Source of the DNA: Streptomyces sp. AM 4-1-1
GTDB taxonomy: Bacteria > Actinomycetota > Actinomycetes > Streptomycetales > Streptomycetaceae
NCBI RefSeq assembly: GCF_029167625.1
Contig: NZ_CP119146.1
Coordinates: forward strand, 186,001 to 250,000
DNA length: 64,000 nucleotides
Reading direction: 5' to 3'
This document shows, in pieces, positions 1 through 8,066 of the stretch. Positions within the stretch are counted from its first letter, which is position 1; each line of letters opens with the position of its first letter. Under the pieces are notes generated by a model. It was not told the origin of the DNA and ran no database searches. It saw nothing but the letters and a program-made list of their open reading frames with translations. The translations under genes and the position numbers were made by a program.

Positions 1-2
1 CC

Positions 3-824
3 GGCACCGCCACCATCTACGCCGCCGTCGTCCCGCCTGCCTGGGACGACGCCCTCGGCCACCGCGTCTCCGGCCACGGCTACCACGCCCGGCACATCGG
101 ATTCACCGACCACGGACGCCAGATGGCCATCGCCGACGCCCGCCGACGCGCCCGCCCTGCCCACCGCCGCGATCGCCGTGACACCCCTTCCTGTAAGACC
201 AACCCCCCACCTCCTAAAGCTGAGATGAAAGGGAAGAAGAACAACACCAGCGCGACCCGCGGCTCGCGGCCGCAACCCCGCCGCCGACACGAAGTACCCG
301 AGCCCTACCGGGCCACTCCCGGCCAGGCCGCGCACGCCGTCTCGGTCGCCGCCTGGGTGCGCCCCAGGGTGCCCTGGACCCAGGGCGAGAGCCTGCGCCG
401 CCTCGCCTTCGCCCTGCGGCCCTGGATCACCAGCGGCCTCTCCGCCGCCGACATCACCGCCGACCTTTCGGTCTGGCGCGTGCCCCGGCGGCCGGCCTCG
501 CCGGCCAGCGTGATCATGGCCCGCTGGAACGAGACCGCCACCCAGGACGGGCCTGCCGCCCTCGACATCGGCGAGGACACGCCTTGCGGGGTTCCGCCCA
601 ACGCGGCCTTCCTGGCGGCCATGGACGCAGTCCGCGCCCGCCTCACCAGCCTGTCGCCGCCCGTCGTGGCGGAGCCCGATCCCCCCGGCTTCGTCATCCG
701 CGACCGGATTCTTGCCTCTTTCGCGGAGGCGGACCGGGCCCGCCGCGCGCGCACCGCCGAGCAGTGTTCCACCTTCGCCGAGTGGGAGGCCGTCTGCGAC
801 GCCCGAGAGCGCGCCCTCGAATGA
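3..824 (+). CDS. C-terminal part of an unidentified plus-strand protein (start outside window)
   Basis: The frame is open from the first full codon at position 3 to a TGA at 822-824, so the true start lies outside the window. About 273 residues are visible: a basic stretch (GHGYHARHIGFTDHGRQMA then Arg-rich), a low-complexity Pro/Lys linker, then a helical region with LRRLAFALRPWITSGLSAAD and an acidic, Arg-rich C-terminus. The helical part resembles the HTH-type tails of actinobacterial plasmid replication or regulatory proteins, but I cannot name a family. It converges on the minus-strand gene ending at 929, with about 100 bases between them. An ATG at 123 is internal and has no clear Shine-Dalgarno. 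Confidence 0.55.
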   Translation, partial: GTATIYAAVVPPAWDDALGHRVSGHGYHARHIGFTDHGRQMAIADARRRARPAHRRDRRDTPSCKTNPPPPKAEMKGKKNNTSATRGSRPQPRRRHEVPEPYRATPGQAAHAVSVAAWVRPRVPWTQGESLRRLAFALRPWITSGLSAADITADLSVWRVPRRPASPASVIMARWNETATQDGPAALDIGEDTPCGVPPNAAFLAAMDAVRARLTSLSPPVVAEPDPPGFVIRDRILASFAEADRARRARTAEQCSTFAEWEAVCDARERALE

Positions 825-928
825 CCCCGCGCCGGCCCAGGCCACGCACGTACGGCACGCACCAGGCCACGGCGCCGATGAGGAACCCGACCGCGAAGCT
901 CTCCGACCGGAACACGGTGCCCCCTCCC

Positions 929-1306
929 TCAGGACGACTCGGCCGTCGGGGCGGCCTCGGTCACGGACTCCTCGACGGTCTCCCCCTGCGCCTTGCCTTC
1001 GGCGCCGCGCCGGCGCGTGCGGATGACCGCCCGCACCGACCGGAACAGGGCCCGGACCAGTCGCCACAGACCGACCGCGCCGCAACCCACCGCCGCGCCG
1101 CTGGTCCCCAGACGCGCGAAGGTCTCCAGCCAGCCGGGCCAGTGCAGGTAGCCCAGCGTCAGCGACGTGCCGATCAGGCTCAGGCTGAGCACCATCAGGA
1201 CGCTGCTGTGCCCGATCACCCCCCAGGTGCGCTTCAGTTCGTCGTAGGCCTCCGGATTCACCTCCCGCCACGGGACGCGCCGGCCGGTCTGCTCGTGCTC
1301 ACTCAT
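929..1306 (-). CDS. Small two-span membrane protein
   Basis: A 125-residue protein beginning MSEHEQ. Two hydrophobic segments (about residues 35-54 and 66-87) suggest an integral membrane hairpin, followed by a basic stop-transfer region (RSVRAVIRTRRR) and an acidic Glu/Thr-rich tail. The ATG at 1304-1306 overlaps the end of the upstream gene by 8 bases, so the two are probably translationally coupled. It is the last gene of the operon that begins with the HNH nuclease at 2995. No catalytic motif or family is recognised. Confidence 0.75.
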   Translation of the reverse strand: MSEHEQTGRRVPWREVNPEAYDELKRTWGVIGHSSVLMVLSLSLIGTSLTLGYLHWPGWLETFARLGTSGAAVGCGAVGLWRLVRALFRSVRAVIRTRRRGAEGKAQGETVEESVTEAAPTAESS

Positions 1307-2291
1307 CGCTCTCTCCGCTCCTTGCAGTCCGAGCTCCGTCGTCGTGGGCGCCGCCCAGCACCTCCCGGGCATGGCGCAGTCCTGCTTCCAACTCCTCCAG
1401 TTCCAGCCGTGCCTCGTCCAGCACGTGCCGGGGCAGCAGCCCTTCGGGCAGCGCGGGCCTGACGGGCGCGGCGGCAGCGCGGTCGTCGCGGATCGCCGAC
1501 TCCACCGCTTCCTCCTGCCGTTCGACCTCGACGGCCTGGTCGACCAGGAGCGCGAGCGACTGCGCGTATCCGAGGAGAAGGCCGCGGGCTTCCACGTCGT
1601 CCGCCGCCAGCGGCACCGGCCCGGCCGCGTCCCACACCAGCCGCGGCAGTACCGCCGCCACGCGCAGTAGTTCATAGCGCTCGCTGCGCTCGGCGAGCAT
1701 GCGCAAGCGCTGCTCGTCAGCCAGCAGCCGGAAGAAGACCGCCGCGTACGCCTCGCCCGTCTCGACCGCGCGCACGCGACGTCGGGTGAGGCGCCTGGTG
1801 GTCGCGGGCAGTCCGACGGCCGCGGCCACGCCGACCGCGCCGGCCGCGAGGAGACCGGTGGCCGCCGGCAGCAGGGAGGTCGCCGGGCCCAGAGCGGCGA
1901 AGGCGGTCGCGGTGAACAGCGCGGTCCGGCCGACCGGGAGAGGGCGGGGGAGGTCGAGGCCTCCGAGCGTCCAGATGCGCAGGGCAGCGCGACGCCCCCA
2001 CACCATCCGGCACGCCCAGCGCCCCAGCCGGTGCTGCTCCGGGTCGAAGAGTCCCGCCTCACGCAGCGCACCCGTGCGGTTCGGCCCTGACATCCAGCGC
2101 AGCCAGCCACCCCCGGTCCGCTCGCGTATCAGCAGCAGTGCTTCCACGGCGGCCTTCTCGGTGGCCGGGTCCGGGAGTCGGCCACCGAGCTCGGCGCGCA
2201 CGGCGTGGTGGAGCCGGGCGGCTTCCCGGACCGCGTGGTCCCACCGATTGCGGTCTGCGTCGAAGGGCAGCGGCTGTGCGGCCGGCTTCAT
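1299..2291 (-). CDS. Membrane-associated protein with helical cytoplasmic domains
   Basis: A 330-residue protein starting MKPAAQPLPF. A hydrophobic Ala/Gly/Leu-rich block at about residues 124-160 is long enough for two membrane spans. It is flanked by basic residues (TTRRLTRRRVR). The C-terminal half is rich in Leu, Glu and Arg and probably forms long helices or coiled coils (EARLELEELEAGLRHARE). Its start overlaps the end of the nuclease gene by 4 bases and its end overlaps the next gene by 8, so the three genes look like one tightly coupled unit. Function unknown; a role in handling the exported nuclease is only a guess from position. Confidence 0.75.
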   Translation of the reverse strand: MKPAAQPLPFDADRNRWDHAVREAARLHHAVRAELGGRLPDPATEKAAVEALLLIRERTGGGWLRWMSGPNRTGALREAGLFDPEQHRLGRWACRMVWGRRAALRIWTLGGLDLPRPLPVGRTALFTATAFAALGPATSLLPAATGLLAAGAVGVAAAVGLPATTRRLTRRRVRAVETGEAYAAVFFRLLADEQRLRMLAERSERYELLRVAAVLPRLVWDAAGPVPLAADDVEARGLLLGYAQSLALLVDQAVEVERQEEAVESAIRDDRAAAAPVRPALPEGLLPRHVLDEARLELEELEAGLRHAREVLGGAHDDGARTARSGESDE

Positions 2292-2995
2292 CGGCGGGCC
2301 GCCTCGGCCGGACAGGATTCCAGGGCGGTGCGCAGGGCCGTCTTCTCCGACGGCGTGACCGACAGGCGGTACTTGGTCTTCACGCGGACCTGCGCGGTCG
2401 CGTACCAGCAGTGCGCCTCGGCGCGCGGAGGCATCCACGATGCGGCATCTTTGGCGCCCTTGCCGGCGTTCGTCGGACCGTCGGTAGCAACCAAATTCTC
2501 CAGGTCGTTCGCGTAGTTCAGCCTCTGCTCGGCGGTCAGCTCCCGGGCCCCCGACTGCCACCCGAGCGCCAGGGGGACGACGTGGTCGATCTGCACGGCC
2601 ATGGACGTGCGAGGGCCGCGCTTGAAATCGATCGTCCGGCCCGTATACCGGTCGCGAAGAACGCCGGACATGACGGTGCAGCCGTCCTCGGCCCGAACGA
2701 TGTCGTCCAGGTCGCGGGCCAGGACGTCCTGACGCGTCGGACAGGAGTTCCCCGACATCTCGACTGTGCCCGCATCGCTCCATGCCGGTCCGAAGGCGTC
2801 GCGGCTGTAGTCGGCGAGCGAGGTCCGCGCCTGGACCGTCAGGTTGTTCAGATGGGCCAGCGCGGTTCCATCTCCGGCCGGGCCGCGAGCGGGGGCGGCA
2901 TCGGCGGAGGAGCCGGGGGGAGTGAGCGGTCCGCAGGCGGAGGCGGCAAGTGCGCCGGCGAGCACGAGGCCGGCGGCCAGAAGGCGAGGGGCCAT
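2288..2995 (-). CDS. Secreted HNH (DUF1524/GmrSD C-terminal-like) nuclease lipoprotein
   Basis: A protein of 235 residues with an N-terminal signal and lipobox (LAGALAASACG), so it is probably exported and lipid-anchored. The mature part has the DUF1524-type HNH core: IDHVVPLALGWQSGA, then NDLENLVATDGPTNAGKGAKDAASWMPP, which supplies the metal-binding His/Asn/Asp residues. Such proteins are predicted extracellular DNases. I chose the ATG at 2993-2995 because it starts the signal peptide; a GTG at 3028 is in frame but sits directly against the R2 palindrome. First gene of a three-gene operon under element R2a. Confidence 0.8.
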   Translation of the reverse strand: MAPRLLAAGLVLAGALAASACGPLTPPGSSADAAPARGPAGDGTALAHLNNLTVQARTSLADYSRDAFGPAWSDAGTVEMSGNSCPTRQDVLARDLDDIVRAEDGCTVMSGVLRDRYTGRTIDFKRGPRTSMAVQIDHVVPLALGWQSGARELTAEQRLNYANDLENLVATDGPTNAGKGAKDAASWMPPRAEAHCWYATAQVRVKTKYRLSVTPSEKTALRTALESCPAEAARR

Positions 2996-3030
2996 GTAAA
3001 GGAGTCCTGTTCGGGTCGGAGAGGGCACTG

Positions 3031-3081
3031 TTCACCTGCTACAGGTGTGGCGAGGTCCGACGGTGTGACAGTCCGCCCGAA
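3031..3081 (-). promoter_or_regulatory. R2a: repeated regulatory element with a 15-bp palindrome
   Basis: The perfect palindrome CACCTGCTACAGGTG (3033-3047) and a conserved GGTGTGACAGT block lie just upstream of the nuclease operon. The same layout occurs at 61144-61194: 20 identical bases, then a variable stretch, then the second block at the same distance. On the minus strand this reads ACTGTCACACCG, about 20 bases, then CACCTGTAGCAGGTG. It is probably an operator or promoter; a TGTCAC -35 of ECF type is possible but unproven. Confidence 0.6.
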
Positions 3082-3096
3082 ATTTTCTGGGTTCCT

Positions 3097-4077
3097 TCAG
3101 CCGAGCGTGCCCTCGAAGGTGGCCTTGGAGCCGCCCGCGTCGACTGCCTCGACCGTCACCGGGCCGCCGACGGCCGACTCCGGGACACGGAAGGAGACGG
3201 TCTGCGTGGCGCTGCGGTACGGGGCGATCGCGGCGTCGCGGTAGCCGTACACCGGACGGACGGTGGCGGCCAGGTGCAGGTCCTGGCCGGTCAGGATCCG
3301 CAGGGTGGTGCCCAGGCCCGGCATCGGGTCGCCGGAGCGGTTGACCACGCTGAGCTCCACGCTGCCGGTGCGTGAGGCACCCTCACGGCTCACCGTCACC
3401 TTGCTCACGCGCACCTGGCCGTTCCACTGCCCGAGCGGCGTGACCGACTGACCGGTCGGCGCACCCTGCGGCGCCTGGATGGCCGGGGAGGCGGCGGTGC
3501 CCGGCAGAGCGCCTTCGAAGAACAGCGGCTCCGGCTCGGCCAGCCCCTCCTCGGTCGCTTCCAGGGTCACCGTGACCGGCAGGCCTTGGGCCTGGTCGGG
3601 AAGCACCAGTTGCACGTCCCTGTCGACGGACCCGTTGGGGCGCACCTGTTGCGGCTCGTCCCTGGAAGAGGATGCGCTGCTGTCGGTGGCCTCGGCAGCG
3701 GTGCGGCCGAGAGCTCCGTAGCGGGCGGTGACGGCGGTCCGCGGCGCGGTCGCGACCTGTGCCCGCTGGTTGGCCACGGTCACCCGCGCCGTGTACGCGC
3801 TCGCGTCGGCCGGCACGCCGGGCACAGCGCCGGCCGGCAGCCGCTCGAAGCCCTGCAGGGTCACCGTCCACGCCCCGTCGCCGAGCGGCAGCGCGGTTCC
3901 CGGCTTCGCGATGCTGTCCGGCAGCACCGTGGAGGGCGAAGGCCGGACACCCGGGGCGCTCTTCGTCGGCTTGCCGTCGGGCTTAGGGCCGCTGTCGGAG
4001 TCGGCGCAGCCGGAGACCAGGACCGCGCCGGCCAGGAGCACGGTCGGAAGGGCGTGGCGCAGGCGCATGGTGAACAT
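3097..4077 (-). CDS. Secreted lipoprotein with Ig-like/DUF4352-like beta domains
   Basis: A 326-residue protein with a typical lipobox (LLAGAVLVSGC, Cys about residue 25), followed by a Ser/Pro/Lys linker. The mature region is rich in beta-strand patterns (WTVTLQGFERLP, YTARVTVANQRAQ, VRVSKVTVSREG, VELSVVNRSGDP), suggesting two beta-sandwich domains like those of DUF4352 lipoproteins. The start at 4075-4077 has a good Shine-Dalgarno (AGGGGGA, 6 bases upstream); a second ATG lies 9 bases inside. It appears monocistronic, lying between a terminator-like hairpin upstream and R2a downstream. Confidence 0.75.
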   Translation of the reverse strand: MFTMRLRHALPTVLLAGAVLVSGCADSDSGPKPDGKPTKSAPGVRPSPSTVLPDSIAKPGTALPLGDGAWTVTLQGFERLPAGAVPGVPADASAYTARVTVANQRAQVATAPRTAVTARYGALGRTAAEATDSSASSSRDEPQQVRPNGSVDRDVQLVLPDQAQGLPVTVTLEATEEGLAEPEPLFFEGALPGTAASPAIQAPQGAPTGQSVTPLGQWNGQVRVSKVTVSREGASRTGSVELSVVNRSGDPMPGLGTTLRILTGQDLHLAATVRPVYGYRDAAIAPYRSATQTVSFRVPESAVGGPVTVEAVDAGGSKATFEGTLG

Positions 4078-4125
4078 GGTTCCCCCTAGGTCAGGTACCG
4101 GATCTCGGTCGAGGGGGATCATGCC

Positions 4126-4157
4126 AAAACGCGTCCGGCCGGGGCCGGACGCGTTTT
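4126..4157 (-). terminator. Bidirectional intrinsic terminator
   Basis: A near-perfect inverted repeat, AAAACGCGTCCGGCC paired with GGCCGGACGCGTTTT, with A and T tracts on the outer ends. It lies between the end of the R1-P1 operon (stop at 4205) and the lipoprotein gene start at 4077. It can terminate transcription from either side. Confidence 0.85.
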
Positions 4158-4204
4158 CTGGAGGTGTCTGATTCGGGCCGCCCGCCGACTGTGCGGGCGG
4201 CGGG

Positions 4205-4561
4205 TCACAGCGTGATGGGGATGGGGACCAGGAAGTACTCGGTGTCGCCGACGCGGACGCGCAGCGGGTGCCCGGGCGAGAGGTTGAGCAGCCGATGGTG
4301 CACGGTCGCCGGGGAGTTGCGCACGGACAGTGCGGGCTCCAGCGCGGCACGGACGGCAGCGCGGGAGGTTTCGGACAGCGGGTTGCGCTCGGCGATCTCG
4401 GCGCACTGGTCGAGCTGGGCGTCGGTCAGGTCGGGCCCGAGGCCCTGGCGGAGGGCCTCGACGGCGACGGCCGGGGCCAGGACCGCCCGGTTGTGATCGC
4501 GGCATACGTGGCCGGGGGCGCCGTGGGGCTGGAAATGACGGGCGGTGCCGATGGAGGTCAA
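4205..4561 (-). CDS. Conserved-looking small soluble protein, unknown
   Basis: A 118-residue protein, last gene of the operon driven by R1 promoter P1. It has an N-terminal HVCRDHN stretch with one Cys and two His residues, a helical middle (AQLDQCAEIAERNPL) and a beta-rich C-terminus (HPLRVRVGDTEYFLVPIPITL). No family recognised. A strong terminator hairpin follows 50 bases downstream. Confidence 0.7.
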   Translation of the reverse strand: MTSIGTARHFQPHGAPGHVCRDHNRAVLAPAVAVEALRQGLGPDLTDAQLDQCAEIAERNPLSETSRAAVRAALEPALSVRNSPATVHHRLLNLSPGHPLRVRVGDTEYFLVPIPITL

Positions 4562-4591
4562 GGGGAACTCCCGAGGGTGAGGAGGGCGGCG

Positions 4592-4990
4592 TCAGTGCAC
4601 GCGGATCGTCGCGGTCTCGGCGACGGTCAGGACGTGCGCGGGGAGCGTTGGGCGGCCTTTGACCATCGCCCGGTACATGCGGTGCACTCCGTCGATCAGC
4701 AGGCGAGCCGGGCCGCTGTCGAACTCCAAGGTGGCGATGATCACCGGCTGGCTGATGTCAGTGCCCATCGCGTGTTCGGCGCTGAAGTGGGACTGGTCCG
4801 GGCCGAAGACAGGGCACCAGGCCGGGCCGTCGTAGTCCGGCCTGAGCAAGCTCAGATGGTAGGCGGCCGACCAGTCGTCCACGGGGGTCTGCTCTGCGGC
4901 GCGGGGGCGTTCCTCCAGGAGGCGCATGGCTCCGTCGATGTCGAACAGCCAGCGTCCGTACTTGAACAGCTGGGGGGAAGGGTTGGTCAC
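4592..4990 (-). CDS. Small ParB/Srx-fold-like protein
   Basis: A 132-residue protein starting with GTG at 4988-4990 behind a GAGAAACC leader. The C-terminal part reads DSGPARLLIDGVHRMYRAMVKGRP, which resembles the (V)DGxHRxxA motif of ParB/sulfiredoxin-like nuclease and partition domains. The N-terminus (LFKYGRWLFDIDGAMRLLEE) is specific to this group. It lacks an obvious DNA-binding HTH. Third gene of the P1 operon. The family link is inferred from this one motif. Confidence 0.65.
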   Translation of the reverse strand: MTNPSPQLFKYGRWLFDIDGAMRLLEERPRAAEQTPVDDWSAAYHLSLLRPDYDGPAWCPVFGPDQSHFSAEHAMGTDISQPVIIATLEFDSGPARLLIDGVHRMYRAMVKGRPTLPAHVLTVAETATIRVH

Positions 4991-5103
4991 GGTTTCTCGC
5001 TGACGGGTCGGGGATCGGTGAGGGGAAGGGGGCGGGTTGCGAAGGCTGGCAGGCACGAGGGCCGGCCGGGCGCCACCTCGGAGGTGGGGCGGCGCGGGCC
5101 GTT

Positions 5104-5493
5104 TCAGCGGGGGCCGAGCGGGATGACCAGGACGCCGACGTGAGGCAGGCTCATCTCGGCCATCAGTTGGGCGGCCCTGCCGTCAGGGGTGCTCGGATCG
5201 CTGGGATCCAGGCGTATGGCGCCCCGGTGGGGGCCGCGCGAGGGGTAGAGGTGCACCGTGTTTCCCGGTGCGTCGTGCTCGAAGACGCTGATGGCGGCGT
5301 AGTCGAACCCGCCGTGCTTCGGGTAGCGCTCGGCGACGGCCGCAGACAGGGCGGTGACGAGTTCGGGGCTCGGTGAGGCGACCGAGAGGGGAAGTGGGCA
5401 GCGTCGCGGCCAGATGCGCAGAGCAAGGGCGCGGATCAGGACGCTGAGAATGCCGAGGCCGAAGCCGATGGCGAGAGAGGCTGGCTGGATCAC
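5104..5493 (-). CDS. Small membrane-anchored protein
   Basis: A 129-residue protein with one N-terminal membrane segment (about residues 4-26, ASLAIGFGLGILSVLIRALAL) and a soluble domain with alternating beta strands (FDYAAISVFEHDAPGNTVHLYP). It starts with GTG at 5491-5493 after an AGGGGGA Shine-Dalgarno, the same sequence used by the lipoprotein gene at 4077. Second gene of the P1 operon. No catalytic motif seen. Confidence 0.7.
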   Translation of the reverse strand: MIQPASLAIGFGLGILSVLIRALALRIWPRRCPLPLSVASPSPELVTALSAAVAERYPKHGGFDYAAISVFEHDAPGNTVHLYPSRGPHRGAIRLDPSDPSTPDGRAAQLMAEMSLPHVGVLVIPLGPR

Positions 5494-5539
5494 GGTGTTC
5501 CCCCTGGGGTTGCGGCCGGGCTGGTGGGGGAGCGCGGCT

Positions 5540-6154
5540 CTAGGCGCCGGTGGTGGTCACGGCAGCGTGGACGAGGCGGGCGAGCCCGCGGCGTCGCTGG
5601 CGCTTGGTCAGTCCCTGGACGCTTCCGGCGTTCTCGTGTCCGGCGGCGGCTGTCAGGCCGGACACGAGGGCGTGGACCAGTTCCTTGCCCTCGCCGCTAG
5701 GCGCGGCCGCCGTCAGGGCCCGGACGAGGGGCCTGGTGGCCGCGAAGTACGCCTTGACGAAGCGGGGGTCCCGCTCGGCCGCGACGGCGGTCAGCACGCG
5801 CATGACCGGGAGGTGACCGCTCCAGCCGTCGAGTACGGCGTCGACGAGCCGAGTGGCGCCGGGCAGTCCGTCCGAGGACCAGGCGCCGTCCTCGAAACCG
5901 GCGAGCGCCGCGTTCGTCTCCTCGACCAGGAGTCGGGACGCTTCGAGGACGACGCCCTCGATGTCGGCGAAGTACTGGTAGAACGTCGCGGGCGACGTGC
6001 CCACCACGTGGGCGATGTCCATCACCTTGATGTCGCGGTAGGGCCGAGTGGCGAGAAGCTCGATCGTTGCGTCCAGCAGCTTCTGGCGGGTCTGGAGGCC
6101 GCGCTGGTTGGGCACGCGGCGCTCGGGGGTGCGGGTCATGATGCGGGTGGGCAC
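5540..6154 (-). CDS. TetR-family transcriptional regulator
   Basis: A 204-residue protein with a typical TetR N-terminal HTH (about residues 20-65: TRQKLLDATIELLATRPYRD, then IKVMDIAHVVGTSPATFYQYF) and an all-helical ligand-binding C-terminal domain. It starts with GTG at 6152-6154, 7 bases after AGGAG; an in-frame ATG lies five codons in. It is the first gene after R1 promoter P1, so it could control its own operon and, as one candidate, the whole R1 family. No operator palindrome was identified to confirm this. Confidence 0.85.
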   Translation of the reverse strand: MPTRIMTRTPERRVPNQRGLQTRQKLLDATIELLATRPYRDIKVMDIAHVVGTSPATFYQYFADIEGVVLEASRLLVEETNAALAGFEDGAWSSDGLPGATRLVDAVLDGWSGHLPVMRVLTAVAAERDPRFVKAYFAATRPLVRALTAAAPSGEGKELVHALVSGLTAAAGHENAGSVQGLTKRQRRRGLARLVHAAVTTTGA

Positions 6155-6231
6155 AGCCGTCTCCTGAGCTGGTGGGAGGAAGGGGAGTGGGTCAGGTCTG
6201 GGGGCGGCGCCGCCGAACCCGACGAATAGTC

Positions 6232-6260
6232 ATATTACACATTGAAAACTGAATAAGCAA
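6232..6260 (-). promoter_or_regulatory. R1 promoter P1
   Basis: Minus-strand promoter with -35 TTGCTT (6255-6260), a 17-bp spacer that keeps the conserved ATT start and TTTCAATGTG end, and -10 TAATAT (6232-6237). It precedes the TetR gene start by 78 bases and is one of twelve R1 copies. Confidence 0.8.
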
Positions 6261-6298
6261 CTAGTGAGGGTTCACGGATTTCCGCCGCTGGCCGAGGG

Positions 6299-6880
6299 TC
6301 AGCTTCTGCTTGCGGGGAGCGCCTCGGGGCCGAAGCGGCGCTCAAGGAGGGCGAGTGCACGCGAGCGCTGGCCGTCGACCCAAGCCCGTTGCTCGGGAGT
6401 GAGGGAGGCGTGGACGGCCACCTCGTAGTCGGACGGCGTCTCCCAGAGGGGGACAACGGCGGCGGCGATCTCGCGGGCGGCCTCGACCCAGTCGGCAGCG
6501 GCGTCCGCCGGAACGTTGAACAGCGGAGCGCCGGGACTGGCCGGGTACGGGTCTTGTTCGAGCGGGCCGGGTGTGCGGGCCAGCTCTGCGGCATGTGTAC
6601 GAAGGTGTTCGGCGGGACAGGTTCCGTCGACGTACTGCTGCTCAACTGCCCTCCCGTGTTCGCGCAAGAGGGTGACGTGATCGGCGGGGAGCTTGAACTG
6701 CTCGTGCGTGCTGCGGCAGTCGCGTCTGTCCCGGCCGTGTCGTCGCACGACCTCGCCGCCCCGCCAGTCGTATCCGCTGCCGAGTACCACCAGGACGTGG
6801 TGGAGGGCCTGGGTGCGATTGAGTACTGAACAGGGGCTCTCTCGGATCATCTCGCTCAAGGTGTCTTCGACGCCTGCCAT
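6299..6880 (-). CDS. Unknown soluble protein of a single-gene R1 unit
   Basis: A 193-residue protein with a perfect Shine-Dalgarno (AGGAGG, 7 bases before the ATG at 6878-6880). The N-terminal third is basic and helical (VVRRHGRDRRDCRSTHEQF) and the C-terminal third is helical (WVDGQRSRALALLERRFGPEA). No motif or family recognised. It is transcribed from R1 promoter P2 and ends 39 bases before P1, so it may form a one-gene unit. Confidence 0.7.
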   Translation of the reverse strand: MAGVEDTLSEMIRESPCSVLNRTQALHHVLVVLGSGYDWRGGEVVRRHGRDRRDCRSTHEQFKLPADHVTLLREHGRAVEQQYVDGTCPAEHLRTHAAELARTPGPLEQDPYPASPGAPLFNVPADAAADWVEAAREIAAAVVPLWETPSDYEVAVHASLTPEQRAWVDGQRSRALALLERRFGPEALPASRS

Positions 6881-6991
6881 GAAAGACCTCCTGGGTGTGG
6901 TGGGTTGAAGCCGTCCTGGCTCACACTGCCTGAGCGGAGGGGTGACTGTTGACGATCCCGAACCCGATAGCGTGGGGCGCCGACATGCATG

Positions 6992-7020
6992 ACTGTACAT
7001 ATCGAAACGCCAATAGGCAA
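6992..7020 (-). promoter_or_regulatory. R1 promoter P2
   Basis: Minus-strand -35 TTGCCT (7015-7020), 17-bp spacer beginning ATTGG and ending TTTCGATATG, and -10 TACAGT (6992-6997). It lies 112 bases upstream of the gene at 6880. Confidence 0.75.
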
Positions 7021-7185
7021 CACCTGTGAGTTGGTGGCCCCGCCTTCGATCTGCGCTCGCGCGGCCCTGGCGGCTGCGTCCGCGTTCTCGGCGTGAAAGG
7101 TGTCGATCCACCGGGAGAAGTCGCGTTATTCGCCGTCCAGTTCGACAGCGGCAGTGGCGTGTTCGCCCGGGAACAACACCGGCGA

Positions 7186-7431
7186 TCAGCAGCCGTCGAT
7201 GCGGTCGCATCGCAGACCGAAGACCGTGATCACCTCTCCCGTGCCGGGCGGCTCGACCTGTGCAGGCAGCCCGGCCGGATCCAGACCGACGCCGGCGAAC
7301 ATCTCCTCCAATGCGCCGGCCAGCTCCGCGGGCTCCGGTCGGCGCCCGGGGCCCGCATCGCGCAGGGAGCACCCACACGCGGAACAGAGACACCACGGCC
7401 GAGCCGCTCGTGTGGGGTCGAAGCGCAGCAT
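7186..7431 (-). CDS. Small Cys-rich protein
   Basis: An 81-residue protein starting MLRFDP with a GGGGGA Shine-Dalgarno. Three closely spaced Cys residues (CLCSACGC) in the first third suggest metal binding. The middle is helical (ELAGALEEMFAGVGL) and the tail has further Cys residues (LRCDRIDGC). Last gene of the P3 operon. A GTGCCGGG/CCCGGCAC hairpin (7462-7483) lies between it and the upstream membrane protein gene. Confidence 0.6.
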   Translation of the reverse strand: MLRFDPTRAARPWCLCSACGCSLRDAGPGRRPEPAELAGALEEMFAGVGLDPAGLPAQVEPPGTGEVITVFGLRCDRIDGC

Positions 7432-7502
7432 GACGGTCCCCCGAGGACTTGAGGAAAGAGAGTGCCGGGCGATGCCCCGGCACGCAGTGACGGGGGCACT
7501 TC

Positions 7503-7964
7503 TCACGCCTCGGGCCGCGGCGTCTGCGGGGTCCGGGCGGACATGCGGTGCGTGAGGGCATGCGCGCCGGCGAACACCGCCCCTGCGCCGAGGGCCAGGT
7601 AGTCCGCTGCCCGTCCGCGCAGGACGAGCACCTCACCATGGCCGAGCAGCAGCACGGTGCAGACGGCGAAGGCTCCGGCCACCAGAGCGGCGTCCAGAAC
7701 GGCCGCGGCAGCGCCCCACACCCAGTGGGCGCGAGCCGGGGCTACCTTGCGCTCGTCCCGCCTGCGGAGGACGGCGCACGCCCGGTGCCGGGCGAGCCGA
7801 CGCGTTTCGACGACAAGAACAGCGAGCGGGACGACGAACAGCCACATGACGGGCTGCTCCACCAGGACGCCACAGCCGGCGAGCAGCGCCACCAACCCGT
7901 AGACGGTGTGCAGCGGCTGGCAACGGCGGTGCTGGAAGGTGCGGGGACGGAGGTCTTCGGACAT
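7503..7964 (-). CDS. Multi-span membrane protein
   Basis: A 153-residue protein with about four hydrophobic segments (VYGLVALLAGCGVLV, VMWLFVVPLAVLVV, AAAVLDAALVAGAFAVCTVLLL, YLALGAGAVFAGAHAL) separated by a basic loop. The start has a good Shine-Dalgarno (GAGGAG). It lies downstream of the frameshifted gene at 8067-9828, with a 12-bp hairpin (8025-8054) between them. Function unknown. Confidence 0.75.
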   Translation of the reverse strand: MSEDLRPRTFQHRRCQPLHTVYGLVALLAGCGVLVEQPVMWLFVVPLAVLVVETRRLARHRACAVLRRRDERKVAPARAHWVWGAAAAVLDAALVAGAFAVCTVLLLGHGEVLVLRGRAADYLALGAGAVFAGAHALTHRMSARTPQTPRPEA

Positions 7965-8024
7965 GGCTCTCCTCGGCTGAGGGCGATCGGGCTGCTGGGC
8001 TTGGTGCACGGGTCGTGCAACCTG

Positions 8025-8054
8025 TGGCCGGGCGGGACGGGGCCCGCCCGGCCA
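8025..8054 (-). terminator. Intercistronic GC-rich hairpin
   Basis: A perfect 12-bp stem, TGGCCGGGCGGG paired with CCCGCCCGGCCA, with a 6-base loop. It lies 13 bases downstream of the stop at 8067 and inside the P3 operon. There is no T tract, so partial termination or mRNA processing is as likely as full termination. Confidence 0.6.
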
Positions 8055-8066
8055 CAAGGGGGACTG

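Noticed and set aside
929..2110. Long minus-strand open frame across two genes
   Set aside because: Only the last 125 codons (from 1306) look like protein; the rest is Arg/Ser/Pro-rich shadow of the 1299-2291 gene.
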